Source: an uncultured Lachnospiraceae bacterium (GTDB lineage: Bacteria; Bacillota; Clostridia; Lachnospirales; Lachnospiraceae). From it: a stretch of 64,000 nt of DNA. The notes below the pieces were generated by a model. That model was not told the origin of the DNA. It saw only the letters and a program-made list of their open reading frames with translations, and did no database searches. Shown piece after piece: positions 42,568 through 52,045 of this stretch (position 1 is its first letter; every line of letters starts with the position of its first letter). Where the stretch lies: contig CAJUAO010000017.1 of the NCBI GenBank assembly GCA_910584685.1, forward strand, positions 1 to 64,000. Reading direction: 5' to 3'. A program made the translations under genes and the position numbers.

Positions 42568-45543
42568 TTAAAGTTTCATGTCAATATTATTTTTAACTTT
42601 TTTCTGACTTCCTGCTAAAAGCATTATGGAAATCATTCCGGTTAATACAAATAACAAAATATACATATCAGTTATGCTTACATCTCCTGTTTCAGGATTT
42701 TTTTGAGTATTGCTGTCTGACGTAGTGCTGTCATAATTTGGCGTGTCTGCTGCAGACAAATCTTTGCTTTCATCTTCTTTCTCTTTTTCTCTTACTTCTA
42801 AGGTCGTTTCAACATCTCCCGCCGGATAGGAAAGCGTAACCTTATGTGTTCCTAAGGAAAGAGTATTCAGAAAAGTATCCCGCAGTATAATGACTGTTGA
42901 GCCTTCCTCCAGTAAATAACAAGACGGATTTACAGTTATGTCGTCTATCTCTATACCCATAAACAGCGGAAGCTCTCCCGTACATTTAATAACTGCCTTG
43001 GTATCTGCGCCGATAACGTATTCATAATCAGTTGTCAATGAAATAATTTCAGCTTTTATGCTTATTTCAACTGACATAGAATAATTCTCATAATTGACAG
43101 TATCCATATATACGGCCTCTGCCGTAATAATACCTCCGGCAGGCAGCTTCATATCTGCTTCCTTCCATAACCAGCCCTCCGGCAGTGAAATATCCTTTAA
43201 CAAATTTTTACTGCCTGTTGCTTCTATTTTCATACTGCCATCCATTGGCATATTTTCAGGATTATTTTTCTTTGTAATCTCAAAGTCTGCCGTTGCCGTC
43301 AATTCCCAATAGTTTTCCGTTTCCGCAAATACGGCCTTTACCGTATATTCTCCGGCATCTGTAGGAATTTCTTTGGAATATGAATCATCTCCTGAATTTC
43401 GCAGCTTATAATAATATGCTACGTTATCAGTTCCATTAGTCTCTGATACAGGAACAGGAGCCTTGAAGTTTTTATTGTCCGGACTATACTCCCAGCCTTC
43501 TATTGAAACGGAGCAGCTTCCCTTTATTTTTGATACTGAAACAGTTATAAGAATATTTCCATATCTGTAAAGCTCCGTCTCCTCTGATTTAACAAGAATA
43601 ACACCTTCTCCTGCATTTTTAATGGTAACCTTACCGTCTTCATCAACCGACAAAACATTGTCTCCTCGGAAAACGGAATATTTTAACTGCGCATCCCCAT
43701 CACTTATAACATCCAAATAAAATGACCCGTCGCCATATTTTTTCTCATATTTTTCCGTTCCACAAAGATTTGGAGAAAACTTGTTTACATTAAATTTACA
43801 AGGGTACCGGGTTATTCCTCCGTCATAATTTACGGTTCCCGTTACCTCTGCAATTATTTCATATGGGCCGGGCTTTAATGTTTCAGGTTCTATATTTTCC
43901 CATTTAAGGTATTCCCCCTCGCTTCCGTATTTCCTGTATTTATATGTAACATCTCCGTCTCCCTCATATCGGAGAAGAACAGGCTTTGGAACGGTTGTTC
44001 CATATTCATAATCAGGCATTTCCACCCAAAAGCCATTGGAAAATTCTTTTTTTCTTACCGTAACACTTGACTTAGGCTCCACTAAGGTATAATTGCCGCT
44101 GTCCTCACCTATAAGTTTAAGGCCAGTAAATGTAACAGTTTTATTTTCCCCTGCATCGGGCGTTTCCATAAATGCCCTTACCTCTGATTTATCTAAGGCA
44201 ATGTCATCAACGGCGCCGTACGCCGTTAAAACCCAGTGAGCCATATCAGTAACTGTTGCTTCGTCTAAAGGAACCTCATTGCTTCCATTATAAAAATATG
44301 ACTGTAAAACTATATTTTCTACCGTAACTTCCTTTGGAATAATTTCTCCGTCTTCTATGGTAAATTCATCAGGTTCGGCATAGTTTTTCGCATCACGACC
44401 AGTCATTGTAAATGACACGGTAATAACTTTATTTTTGCCTGCATTTTTAGAATCGTAGACTGCTCCTGCCGACAGCTTTACATCATCGCCTTCTACAAGA
44501 TTATTAATTGTAACCTTAGGACTTTTCACACTGTCGGCTGTATCATAAACTTTGCTTTTCTCAATGTCTATATCTGCCTCAAGCGTTCTTGGAATTATGG
44601 TATATTCCTGCATATAATAAAATGAATTATAGTGAATCTCGTCACTTGCCGTTACCTTCATATAGCATTTATATGTTCCTGCATCGGAAGGCAATTCCTT
44701 AAGTCTTATATTGTTACTGTCCCGGTATTCTAAACACTCAACTCCACTGATTAAATCATTTACCCCCTCCCATTCAGGTTTTTTGCCTGTTTTGTCATAT
44801 ACAAACTCTGTCTGAATTTCTTCATAAAAAGACGTAATTTCAGAATGCGTTTTCAAATTTACTTTGCTGATATTATATGTTAATTCCTTTTCCCCATATA
44901 CATTAGGTCCCTTTCCAACAAGCTTTACATATCCCGTGCCCAGCTCTATGCAATTTTTTCCTTCTACAAACTGCAGCTCATATGTATCCTCCGACAGCGT
45001 ATAACTGTCGTTACCTACAGAATAATCCTTACACATCACAGGCTCCCCTGTCCAAACAGGCGCAGTCCCTCCATTAAACCCTATAATTGCATTGGCTAAA
45101 TTCATTTTAGAAATTTTATAACTGAAGCTGTTCTTTCCTTCTGCGAATTTTACCTTACCTGCAAGGCTTTCATCCAATACAATCTTTACGGTATACTCTC
45201 CGGCATCTGAAGGAGCACCCGAAAGAGCCTCTCCTTCCTTATCATACCAAACGATAGTATAGGAATCTCCAATCACGTCATTAATCAAATTATTTTTTAA
45301 ATTCACATAAAAATCAATTTTTTTCTTCATATATTCATCAGATACATCCATAACAGGCGTCCATTTTATACCGCTTGCCCTACAGTGTACATAAATCTCT
45401 TCTACAGCAGCTTTAGCGCCTCCTTCTGCCAATTCTGCATGACTGTTAATTGACATAATGCATGAAATTCCAATAACCATGACCATAACACATGCAAATA
45501 TTCTTTTCCATTGTCCTGTTCTATTTTTCAAAATACATTTCAC
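42568..45543 (-). CDS. Large cell-surface protein with Ig-like/MBG-YDG domains and sortase motif
   Basis: 991 residues. A signal peptide (core CVMVMVIGISCIM, cleavage near SHA-EL) is followed by repeated beta-sandwich modules. These carry recurring phrases such as PSDAGEYTVKIV, TPDAGENKTVTF, SDAGTYKCYM and TDAGEYTVKAVF, typical of MBG/YDG-type bacterial Ig repeats. The YDG module begins KVYDTADSVKSPKVTINNL. The C-terminus has the sorting signal NPETG (near 945), a hydrophobic helix and a basic tail KKVKNN, so it should be wall-linked by a sortase not seen here. It is divergent from a LytTR response regulator, which may control it. Confidence 0.85.
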   Translation of the reverse strand: MKCILKNRTGQWKRIFACVMVMVIGISCIMSINSHAELAEGGAKAAVEEIYVHCRASGIKWTPVMDVSDEYMKKKIDFYVNLKNNLINDVIGDSYTIVWYDKEGEALSGAPSDAGEYTVKIVLDESLAGKVKFAEGKNSFSYKISKMNLANAIIGFNGGTAPVWTGEPVMCKDYSVGNDSYTLSEDTYELQFVEGKNCIELGTGYVKLVGKGPNVYGEKELTYNISKVNLKTHSEITSFYEEIQTEFVYDKTGKKPEWEGVNDLISGVECLEYRDSNNIRLKELPSDAGTYKCYMKVTASDEIHYNSFYYMQEYTIIPRTLEADIDIEKSKVYDTADSVKSPKVTINNLVEGDDVKLSAGAVYDSKNAGKNKVITVSFTMTGRDAKNYAEPDEFTIEDGEIIPKEVTVENIVLQSYFYNGSNEVPLDEATVTDMAHWVLTAYGAVDDIALDKSEVRAFMETPDAGENKTVTFTGLKLIGEDSGNYTLVEPKSSVTVRKKEFSNGFWVEMPDYEYGTTVPKPVLLRYEGDGDVTYKYRKYGSEGEYLKWENIEPETLKPGPYEIIAEVTGTVNYDGGITRYPCKFNVNKFSPNLCGTEKYEKKYGDGSFYLDVISDGDAQLKYSVFRGDNVLSVDEDGKVTIKNAGEGVILVKSEETELYRYGNILITVSVSKIKGSCSVSIEGWEYSPDNKNFKAPVPVSETNGTDNVAYYYKLRNSGDDSYSKEIPTDAGEYTVKAVFAETENYWELTATADFEITKKNNPENMPMDGSMKIEATGSKNLLKDISLPEGWLWKEADMKLPAGGIITAEAVYMDTVNYENYSMSVEISIKAEIISLTTDYEYVIGADTKAVIKCTGELPLFMGIEIDDITVNPSCYLLEEGSTVIILRDTFLNTLSLGTHKVTLSYPAGDVETTLEVREKEKEDESKDLSAADTPNYDSTTSDSNTQKNPETGDVSITDMYILLFVLTGMISIMLLAGSQKKVKNNIDMKL

Positions 45544-45695
45544 TCCTTCTTTATTTTTTCATAGCTATTTTATCAATCCAAAATTTATAATCAATACCCT
45601 TGGGATAAACAGCATTTTTCAGGGATAAAAGAAATAAAAAATAAATTGATTTGCCGCTTTATTTCGTTTATATTATTATACTGGAGGTGTTTTTT

Positions 45696-46424
45696 ATGAG
45701 AATTGCCATTGTAGATGATGAGGACGCCGAAAGCATATGTCTTAATAAAATGCTTAAGCATTGGGCTGACATTAACCGTATTGATATTTCCTGTGATTAC
45801 TTTTTAAACGGAGACGACTTTTTAACTGCTGTCAGCCGCACAGGATATGATATGGTATTTATGGATATTTATATGAACGGAAAAACAGGAATTCAAACGG
45901 CTGTTCAAATGCGCAGCGTCTGTCCGGAATGCTGTCTGATTTTCCTTACGTCAAGTCAGGAGCACATGCCGCAGGCCTTTCCTTGTCATGCCTTTGATTA
46001 TCTGCTAAAGCCCTTAAATGCAGAACGGCTTTTTAAAACTCTCTCTGATTTTCTTAATATATTTCCTGAAAATCAGCGTTACATTAACCTTAATATAGGA
46101 AAACAGATGATTCCTGTTCTGTACTCCCATTTGGAATATATAATGGCTGACTCAAATTATTGTATTGTTCAGGCGCAGGAAAAATTCCGCTGCCGCATGC
46201 AGTTCAGTAAGCTTACGGAGTTGCTTGAAAAAGATGGGCGTTTCGTACATCTTAACCGTGGAATTTGTGTGAATCTGGATTTTGTGGAATCTATGGAAGG
46301 TCTTACCTGCTATATGAAGAACAAAGTTACCTTTCCCATAAATACCAAAAAGAAATCAGAGCTTAAGCAGGTGCTGATTTCTCATCGTTTCAATATCAGA
46401 AGAAAACAACTGTCAAAGAGGTAA
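45696..46424 (+). CDS. LytTR-family response regulator
   Basis: 242 residues from ATG 45696 (MRIAIVDDEDAES), with GGAGG upstream. The receiver domain has the acidic pair DDED, the phospho-Asp in MVFMDIYM and Lys in DYLLKPL. The C-terminal LytTR DNA-binding domain spans about 140-240 (YIMADSNYCIV, FVHLNRGICVNLDFVESME). It forms an operon with the GHKL kinase that begins 5 bp after its stop, an AgrA/AgrC-like pair. The adjacent divergent surface-protein gene is a plausible target. Confidence 0.92.
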   Translation: MRIAIVDDEDAESICLNKMLKHWADINRIDISCDYFLNGDDFLTAVSRTGYDMVFMDIYMNGKTGIQTAVQMRSVCPECCLIFLTSSQEHMPQAFPCHAFDYLLKPLNAERLFKTLSDFLNIFPENQRYINLNIGKQMIPVLYSHLEYIMADSNYCIVQAQEKFRCRMQFSKLTELLEKDGRFVHLNRGICVNLDFVESMEGLTCYMKNKVTFPINTKKKSELKQVLISHRFNIRRKQLSKR

Positions 46425-46429
46425 AAACT

Positions 46430-47770
46430 ATGAAGCCTGCAGAATATATGAATAATGTTGCTTCATATGCAATTCTTATTCCCGGCGCCATAATGTGTCT
46501 TGTCCCTGTAAGAAAGTATTTACGTATTTCCTTCAAAAAGCTTTCTCTGTTTCTGTTTACGGGACTGATTATCTACAGCCTTGTGATGCCGTTTGCGGAG
46601 CAACGTCTTACCATAATCGAGCCAAACGTTCTTTTCTTTCTCACCATTGCATTATGCTTTATAGGATATTGCATGGCAGTTAATTTAGAAAAAATCAAAT
46701 TATTATACCTGACCCTGTCTACCATGGCTATTCTTTCCTTTGGCGGACTTGCAAACTATATGGCATACGCATATGTAAAAAATTATGGCATTAAAAGCCC
46801 TTTCTATAATATCGGTCTTGTTTTACAGTGGATTACAACCATAATTCTTATGTGCCTTATCCTTTTTCCGCTTTTTTCCAAAAAAATTATATGGACATTA
46901 GAATACTATCACACAAAATCAGTGTGGAACATAATATGGATAGTTCCTGCCCTTGTTACCTTTGTTAATTATACAATGATACCTGTGAATAATAAAAATG
47001 CAACAGTCGGCCGTATTTTCCGTTTATATATCCTTGTCGACTTTTCTATTTTGCTGCTTTTCCTTCTGTTTCAGCTTATGTTTTACCTGATTGTAAAAAC
47101 TCTGATTGAAAAAAGCGAGAATGAGAAAAGAACACAACTTCTTCAAATGGAGTCTGCCCAGTATCAGCTTCTACTAAATCAGATTGAGCATACAAGCAAG
47201 CTGCGTCACGATTTTCGCCACACTGCACATACGATTTTATCTCTTGCAAAGAAAAAGGATACGGATAAAATTATTTTATATTTGGAAGAATATAACCATG
47301 AGCTTAATTCCTGCTCTCCTGATTTCTTTTGCAAACATTCTGCTGTCAATGCAATTCTTGCATATTACTCAGGCATTGCCGCAGGTCAAAGCATTCAAAC
47401 CGACTGGCACATTGAACTGCCTGAACAGATTGCCGTTTCTGACGTGGATTTGTGTACAATACTTGGAAATCTTCTTGAAAACGCCATACAGGGCTGTCTT
47501 ACCATAGATTCAGGGCGTTTCATCAATCTGTCTGCTGATATAACAAAAAACGGTGAGTTGTATATTATAGCTGTAAACAGCTTTGATGGTTCTATAAGAC
47601 AGTCTGAAAGAAAATATCTTTCTACAAAAAAAGACGGCAATGGCATCGGCCTTATGTCCGTTTCATTAACCGCAGAAAAATATTTTGGAGTTACCAGCTT
47701 CTCTCATTCCGAATCGGAATTCTATTCGGAGATTATGCTTAATCTCCCTATTCCTAAAGCGGGAACATAG
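46430..47770 (+). CDS. GHKL sensor histidine kinase
   Basis: 446 residues. About seven membrane helices occupy 1-220. A coiled coil leads into the phosphoacceptor box LRHDFRHTAHTIL. The GHKL ATPase has an N box LGNLLENAIQGC and G box DGNGIGLMSVSLTAEKYFG. It should phosphorylate the LytTR regulator encoded just upstream. Kinases of this class often sense autoinducing peptides, but no peptide or AgrB-like gene is seen nearby. Confidence 0.92.
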   Translation: MKPAEYMNNVASYAILIPGAIMCLVPVRKYLRISFKKLSLFLFTGLIIYSLVMPFAEQRLTIIEPNVLFFLTIALCFIGYCMAVNLEKIKLLYLTLSTMAILSFGGLANYMAYAYVKNYGIKSPFYNIGLVLQWITTIILMCLILFPLFSKKIIWTLEYYHTKSVWNIIWIVPALVTFVNYTMIPVNNKNATVGRIFRLYILVDFSILLLFLLFQLMFYLIVKTLIEKSENEKRTQLLQMESAQYQLLLNQIEHTSKLRHDFRHTAHTILSLAKKKDTDKIILYLEEYNHELNSCSPDFFCKHSAVNAILAYYSGIAAGQSIQTDWHIELPEQIAVSDVDLCTILGNLLENAIQGCLTIDSGRFINLSADITKNGELYIIAVNSFDGSIRQSERKYLSTKKDGNGIGLMSVSLTAEKYFGVTSFSHSESEFYSEIMLNLPIPKAGT

Positions 47771-47779
47771 TAGTCGGTT

Positions 47780-47866
47780 ACCAAAAATTCGGCTCCGTCA
47801 AGTCTTTTTTATCTTATATACCACTTCATGCTTACATCAGGTTTGGCTTTGCTAAGACTTTTTTAT
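47780..47866 (-). repeat. Intergenic double-hairpin repeat, minus-strand degenerate copy
   Basis: Read on the minus strand it begins AAAAAAGTCTTAGC at the TAA stop of the gene at 47863. It contains a second AAAAAAGACTT start and ends GGAGCCGAATTTTTGG. It is degenerate, but the opening and the GCCGAATTT motif match the family. Confidence 0.6.
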
Positions 47867-48366
47867 CTTTTAAGCTTGCTTGGAGCCTGCGTCCTTATTG
47901 CGCTCAGCATGTTTTCATTTGGCTCGAAATAAACCTTTGCCGTACCTGCCCCATATGGCGCAACCATTAGGTATACCCCGCTTTCATCTGTTCCTGAGGT
48001 AAAATCAAACGCTTTCATCTGCATATTTTTGTGATACATAGCGCCATAGTCGCTATTTAACGGCGCAATAACCTCACTCTTTTTTATATCGTATGTCCCC
48101 GCTTTTTTTCTCTTGCTTTTTCCATATACAATATCTACGGTAAGCTCTCCGTTTACAAGAACATACTCATATTCTACGGAGGTCATAATAAATATATAAT
48201 ATACTCCATATCCCATTGCAAAGGCCGCAATAAGCGATATTATACCTATATGCGCAGCCATTATGTAGGTTATGATTATAGCCGAAACTACCGCCCCCAC
48301 TCTTATTCCCATCTGCAGCATACTGCCTTGACGCTTTACTAACTGTTCAACATATGAATCTCCCAT
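47863..48366 (-). CDS. Membrane protein, DUF6106-like
   Basis: 167 residues. Two hydrophobic segments lie at about 20-60 (VGAVVSAIIITYIMAAHIG and IISLIAAFAMGYGVYYIF). A soluble C-terminal domain follows, with conserved-looking EYEYVLVNGELTVDIVYGKS and a charged end. The pattern matches a family of uncharacterised Clostridia proteins that I associate with DUF6106. Function is unknown. It has AAGGAGA upstream and is single, and a repeat copy directly follows its stop codon. Confidence 0.6.
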   Translation of the reverse strand: MGDSYVEQLVKRQGSMLQMGIRVGAVVSAIIITYIMAAHIGIISLIAAFAMGYGVYYIFIMTSVEYEYVLVNGELTVDIVYGKSKRKKAGTYDIKKSEVIAPLNSDYGAMYHKNMQMKAFDFTSGTDESGVYLMVAPYGAGTAKVYFEPNENMLSAIRTQAPSKLKR

Positions 48367-48491
48367 TTTTCTGTATTCTCCTTACTAAATTTTTAACAAT
48401 AATAAAGGCCGCTTCAAGACGACACTTTATTATAACATATTTTTCCCCTTTAGTGTATATTTTTCTTTTAATGAGAAAAGATATTACATAT

Positions 48492-48721
48492 AAAAAAGTG
48501 CCAAGAGTTTTAACTCTTTTGGCAGCGGCACTTGTAAATTCGGCTCTGCCGAATTTACAAGTGCCAGCCGATATGCTGTCGCTTTAGAATTTTTCTATTG
48601 ATTTATAAAGTGCCAAGAGTTTTTAACTCTTTTGGCAAAAAGTTTATACTTTTTTCGGCACTTGTAAATTTGGCTTTGCCGGATTTTAACTGCCAGCCGA
48701 TATGTCAACGCTTTAGAATTA
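48492..48721 (+). repeat. Two tandem intergenic double-hairpin repeats
   Basis: Copy 1 (48492-48595): AAGTGCC (48496-48502) pairs with GGCACTT (48527-48533) around an inner AAGAGT/ACTCTT stem. The perfect palindrome TAAATTCGGC/GCCGAATTTA follows (48535-48557), then the tail CCGATATGCTGTCGCTTTAG. Copy 2 (48606-48721) has the same first stem with a longer insert, a degenerate palindrome (AAATTTGGC/GCCGGATTT) and the tail CCGATATGTCAACGCTTTAG. The first stem reads AAGTGTCG/CGACACTT in the copies near 11.3 kb, so base changes are compensated. Confidence 0.85.
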
Positions 48722-48777
48722 TAAATTAAAAAATATGCGGGAAGGAGGCTTTGAGGGCCTTTGAGTCTTATAAAAAT

Positions 48778-48996
48778 ATGAGTAAATATACAAGAAAAAA
48801 CAGAAAACCTGATTTGAATAATTTAACTCCTGACGAACAGCTAAAATATGAGATAGCGGAGGAGCTTGGACTTTTGCCTGATGTGCTGAAAAACGGATGG
48901 AAATCCTTATCGGCAAAGGAAACCGGAAAAATAGGAGGATTAGTCCGAAAGAAAAAAAGCGAGATGTCCTCGGCTGCAAAAAATGAAATGCAATAA
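48778..48996 (+). CDS. Small acid-soluble spore protein, alpha/beta type
   Basis: 72 residues from ATG 48778 (MSKYTRKNRKPDL). The SASP core is clear: LKYEIAEELGLLPDVL then GWKSLSAKETGKIGG, followed by a basic tail. These proteins coat DNA in spores and are degraded by GPR at the KYEIA site. A TTG at 48751 in the same frame is two bases from GGAAGGAGG, too close to be usual. The ATG is 30 bases away, so the true start is not certain. The gene marks a spore-forming host and is single, ended by a strong terminator. Confidence 0.82.
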   Translation: MSKYTRKNRKPDLNNLTPDEQLKYEIAEELGLLPDVLKNGWKSLSAKETGKIGGLVRKKKSEMSSAAKNEMQ

Positions 48997-48997
48997 A

Positions 48998-49060
48998 AAA
49001 CTGTCTGTTTAAGACAAGCCTTTGCAGTTATTGGCTTCTTATACAGACAGTTTCTTTTTT
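48998..49060 (+). terminator. Terminator of the spore protein gene
   Basis: AAACTGTCTGT (48998-49008) pairs with ACAGACAGTTT (49043-49053), followed by CTTTTTTTC. Confidence 0.85.
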
Positions 49061-49114
49061 TCTTAATTTTTTTTAATTATGTATATAAAAAATATATCTG
49101 ATTTTTAGTTATTA

Positions 49115-49786
49115 TTAATTACTGCCAAAGCCTGCAAGTGATGCTGCAAGGGAGCTCATTGGCATAGTCTGGAGCCAGACCTTGCCAGGTCCGTGTACTA
49201 CAGTATTAAAGAAGCCCTCTCCTCCAAGAAGCTTATTCTTAAGTCCCTGCACCTGTCTTATCTCCATCTGGCATGTGCTTGACATAGCTGCAAGATTTCC
49301 TGTGTCTACTACTATACACTGTCCCGATGCAAGCTCATATTCCTTAACGGCGCCATCTATCTCTATAAATGCCGTACCGTTTCCTGAAAGCTTCTGCATA
49401 ATAAAGCCCTCTCCTCCAAAAAAGCCTGCCGACGCTTTCTTCTGAAAATATATTGACAGCTCAACGCCCATTTCTGACGCAAGAAATGCCGACTTCTGCG
49501 CAATAATCTCATTACCCGGCGTTATCTGAAACGCCATTATCTGTCCCGGAAAGCTTGAGCCGAAAGCAACCAGACCGTTGCCGTTGTTTGGTCTGTAGAT
49601 ATTCTGAAACATAGACTCTCCTGAGAAAGCCTTGCTTAGCATCTTGCCTACTCCGCCGCCCTTTGTCTCCATATCCATATTCGGCGACATCCAAACCATT
49701 GAGCCTTTTTCCGTTATCATTCCCTCTCCCTGAGCTAAGGTACATTCAACTACCGGAAACGGTGTTCCTATTATTTCGTACTGCAT
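49115..49786 (-). CDS. AIM24/TIGR00266-family protein
   Basis: 223 residues from ATG 49786 (MQYEIIGTPFPVVEC), with GGAGGAAG upstream. The beta-helical AIM24 pattern is clear. It shows repeated G-rich turns (GEGMITEKGSMVWMSP, NGLVAFGSSFPGQIMAF, GGEGFIMQKLSGNGTAFIEI), a late GKVWLQTMPMSSLAASL and a C-terminal segment with GS. Bacterial members have no settled role. The gene is single. Confidence 0.88.
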   Translation of the reverse strand: MQYEIIGTPFPVVECTLAQGEGMITEKGSMVWMSPNMDMETKGGGVGKMLSKAFSGESMFQNIYRPNNGNGLVAFGSSFPGQIMAFQITPGNEIIAQKSAFLASEMGVELSIYFQKKASAGFFGGEGFIMQKLSGNGTAFIEIDGAVKEYELASGQCIVVDTGNLAAMSSTCQMEIRQVQGLKNKLLGGEGFFNTVVHGPGKVWLQTMPMSSLAASLAGFGSN

Positions 49787-49888
49787 ATTTTCTTCCTCCA
49801 TAATTTATTCAATAATAATATTTTTTTCATTATAAATTTATCATATGCATTTTGAAAAACAACCCTCTTTTTGGGGGAATTTCTATAC

Positions 49889-49924
49889 AAAAAAAGAGAC
49901 AGGAAGCCCTCCTGCCTCTTTTAA
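49889..49924 (-). terminator. Terminator of groESL
   Basis: On the minus strand AAAAGAGGCAGGA pairs with TTCCTGTCTCTTTT and a T run follows. Confidence 0.85.
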
Positions 49925-49935
49925 AATTATATTTT

Positions 49936-51555
49936 CTACATCATTCCCATGCCCGGATTTGCCGGCATAGCAGGAGTATCCTCCTTGATTGTTGCCACTA
50001 CTGACTCTGTCGTAAGAAGTGTAGACGCCACGCTTGTTGCATTCTGCAATGCGCTTCTTGTAACCTTAGCCGGGTCAAGAATACCTGCGTCAACCATAGA
50101 TACATACTCTTCCTTGTATGCGTCAAAGCCTGTTCCAACCTCTGCTTCCCTTACCTTGTTTACAATAACAGAGCCTTCAAGACCTGCATTCTGGGCTATT
50201 GCAAACAATGGAGAGTCAAGGGCCTTAAGAACAACCTTTGCGCCTGTCTTTTCGTCGCCGTCAAGCTCTGCTACAAGCTTTTCAACATCCTTTGCAGCGT
50301 GAATGTAAGCAGAGCCGCCTCCGGCGATAATGCCTTCCTCTACTGCCGCTCTTGTAGCATTTAAAGCGTCCTCCATGCGGAGTTTCTTTTCCTTCATCTC
50401 TGTCTCTGTAGCTGCGCCTACCCTGATTACTGCAACTCCTCCGGCAAGCTTTGCAAGCCTTTCCTGAAGCTTTTCTTTGTCAAACTCAGAGGTTGTTGTT
50501 TCAAGCTGGCCTCTTATCTGATTTACTCTTGCTGAAATCTCATTCTTGTCACCGCAGCCGTCTACTATAATTGTATTTTCCTTCTGTACCTTTACGGATT
50601 TAGCCTTTCCGAGCTGCTCCATAGTAGTATCCTTAAGCTCAAGACCAAGCTCCTCTGAAATTACTGTACCGCCTGTAAGAACTGCGATATCCTTTAACAT
50701 TTCCTTTCTTCTGTCACCGTAGCCAGGAGCCTTAACAGCCACTACGTTAAAGGTTCCGCGAAGCTTATTTACAATAAGCGTAGTCAAAGCCTCTCCCTCT
50801 ACGTCCTCTGCAATAATTAAAAGCCTTGCTCCTGACTGTACTATCTGCTCAAGAACAGGTAAAATCTCCTGAATATTTGAAATCTTCTTGTCTGTGATTA
50901 AGATATAAGGGTCGTCAAGAACAGCCTCCATCTTATCCATATCCGTAGCCATATATGCTGAAATGTAGCCTCTGTCAAACTGCATGCCTTCTACTAAGTC
51001 AAGCTCTGTAAGCATGGTCTTTGACTCCTCAATGGTAATAACGCCATCATTTGATACCTTTTCCATAGCGTCTGCCACCATGTTTCCTACCTCGTCGTCT
51101 CCTGCTGAGATAGCCGCTACTCTTGCAATCTGCTCCTTGCCGTTTACCTTGCTGCTCATTTTCTGTATAGCGTCAACTGCAACGTCTGTTGCCTTCTTCA
51201 TACCTTTTCTTAAAATAATAGGATTTGCTCCTGCCGCAAGGTTTTTCATTCCTTCATTTATCATAGCCTGAGCCAAAACCGTAGCTGTGGTAGTACCGTC
51301 GCCTGCCACGTCGTTTGTCTTTGTAGCTACTTCTTTCACAAGCTGCGCTCCCATATTCTCGAAAGCATCCTCAAGATCTATTTCCTTTGCAATAGATACG
51401 CCGTCGTTTGTGATAAGAGGCGTGCCGAAGGACTTATCCAATACTACGTTTCTTCCCTTTGGTCCAAGGGTAACCTTTACTGTATCCGCTAATTTATTTA
51501 CGCCTTCCTCTAATGCCTTTCTTGCCTCTGCTCCGTACTTAATTTCCTTTGCCAT
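49936..51555 (-). CDS. groEL: Chaperonin GroEL
   Basis: 539 residues. Canonical segments include KVTLGPKGRNVVLDKSFG, the nucleotide site VAGDGTTTATVLAQAM, EGMQFDRGYISAYMATD and AALNATRAAVEEGIIAGGGS. The C-terminal PANPGMGMM tail is the typical Gly-Met end. It forms the large folding chamber with GroES. AAGGAGG precedes the ATG. It lies downstream of groES under the CIRCE-controlled promoter. Confidence 0.97.
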   Translation of the reverse strand: MAKEIKYGAEARKALEEGVNKLADTVKVTLGPKGRNVVLDKSFGTPLITNDGVSIAKEIDLEDAFENMGAQLVKEVATKTNDVAGDGTTTATVLAQAMINEGMKNLAAGANPIILRKGMKKATDVAVDAIQKMSSKVNGKEQIARVAAISAGDDEVGNMVADAMEKVSNDGVITIEESKTMLTELDLVEGMQFDRGYISAYMATDMDKMEAVLDDPYILITDKKISNIQEILPVLEQIVQSGARLLIIAEDVEGEALTTLIVNKLRGTFNVVAVKAPGYGDRRKEMLKDIAVLTGGTVISEELGLELKDTTMEQLGKAKSVKVQKENTIIVDGCGDKNEISARVNQIRGQLETTTSEFDKEKLQERLAKLAGGVAVIRVGAATETEMKEKKLRMEDALNATRAAVEEGIIAGGGSAYIHAAKDVEKLVAELDGDEKTGAKVVLKALDSPLFAIAQNAGLEGSVIVNKVREAEVGTGFDAYKEEYVSMVDAGILDPAKVTRSALQNATSVASTLLTTESVVATIKEDTPAMPANPGMGMM

Positions 51556-51620
51556 GATTATATCCTCCTTAATTACATAAATTCAATGATAACATACTCA
51601 TTAATTTAAGCTGATTATAT

Positions 51621-51887
51621 TTACTTTAAAATTGCAAGCACATCCTCTTCCTTTACGATAATGTACTCCTCGTCGTCAACCTTAATTGTATTTCCTGCAT
51701 ACTTTGAGTAGATAACCGTATCGCCCTCATTTATAACGTCGCTTTCCACTCCCTTTCCCACTGCCACTACCGTAGCCTCCTGTGGTTTTTCCTTCGCCTG
51801 TCCCGGCAATACTATGCCTGACTTTGTAGTTTCCTCAGCTACTACCTGCTTAATTACTAATCTGTCGCCTAATGGTACTAATTTCAT
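51621..51887 (-). CDS. groES: Co-chaperonin GroES
   Basis: 88 residues. LVPLGDRLVIKQVVAEETTKSGIV contains the start of the mobile loop, then KEKPQEATVVAVGKG and the C-terminal EYIIVKEEDVLAIL. It caps the GroEL ring. Ribosome site AAGGAGG is upstream. It is first gene of the heat-shock operon. Confidence 0.97.
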   Translation of the reverse strand: MKLVPLGDRLVIKQVVAEETTKSGIVLPGQAKEKPQEATVVAVGKGVESDVINEGDTVIYSKYAGNTIKVDDEEYIIVKEEDVLAILK

Positions 51888-51939
51888 AATAAAAGACCTC
51901 CTTAAAAAATACTGTTTCCTTTATTCCCTTTTTGGTTTA

Positions 51940-51966
51940 TTAGCACTCATTTGGTTTGAGTGCTAA
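51940..51966 (-). promoter_or_regulatory. CIRCE operator (HrcA binding site)
   Basis: TTAGCACTC-N9-GAGTGCTAA is a perfect CIRCE, just downstream of the groES -10 and upstream of its ribosome site. HrcA should repress groESL through it. Confidence 0.97.
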
Positions 51967-51977
51967 CCCTAGAATGT

Positions 51978-52006
51978 ATTTTAATTCCATATAGGATATA
52001 TTTCAA
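51978..52006 (-). promoter_or_regulatory. Promoter of groESL
   Basis: Minus strand TTGAAA (52001-52006), 17 bp, TAAAAT (51978-51983), directly before the CIRCE. Confidence 0.7.
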
Positions 52007-52045
52007 TAGTACCAAAGTACTAATTTATTGTTTTTTATAATTATT

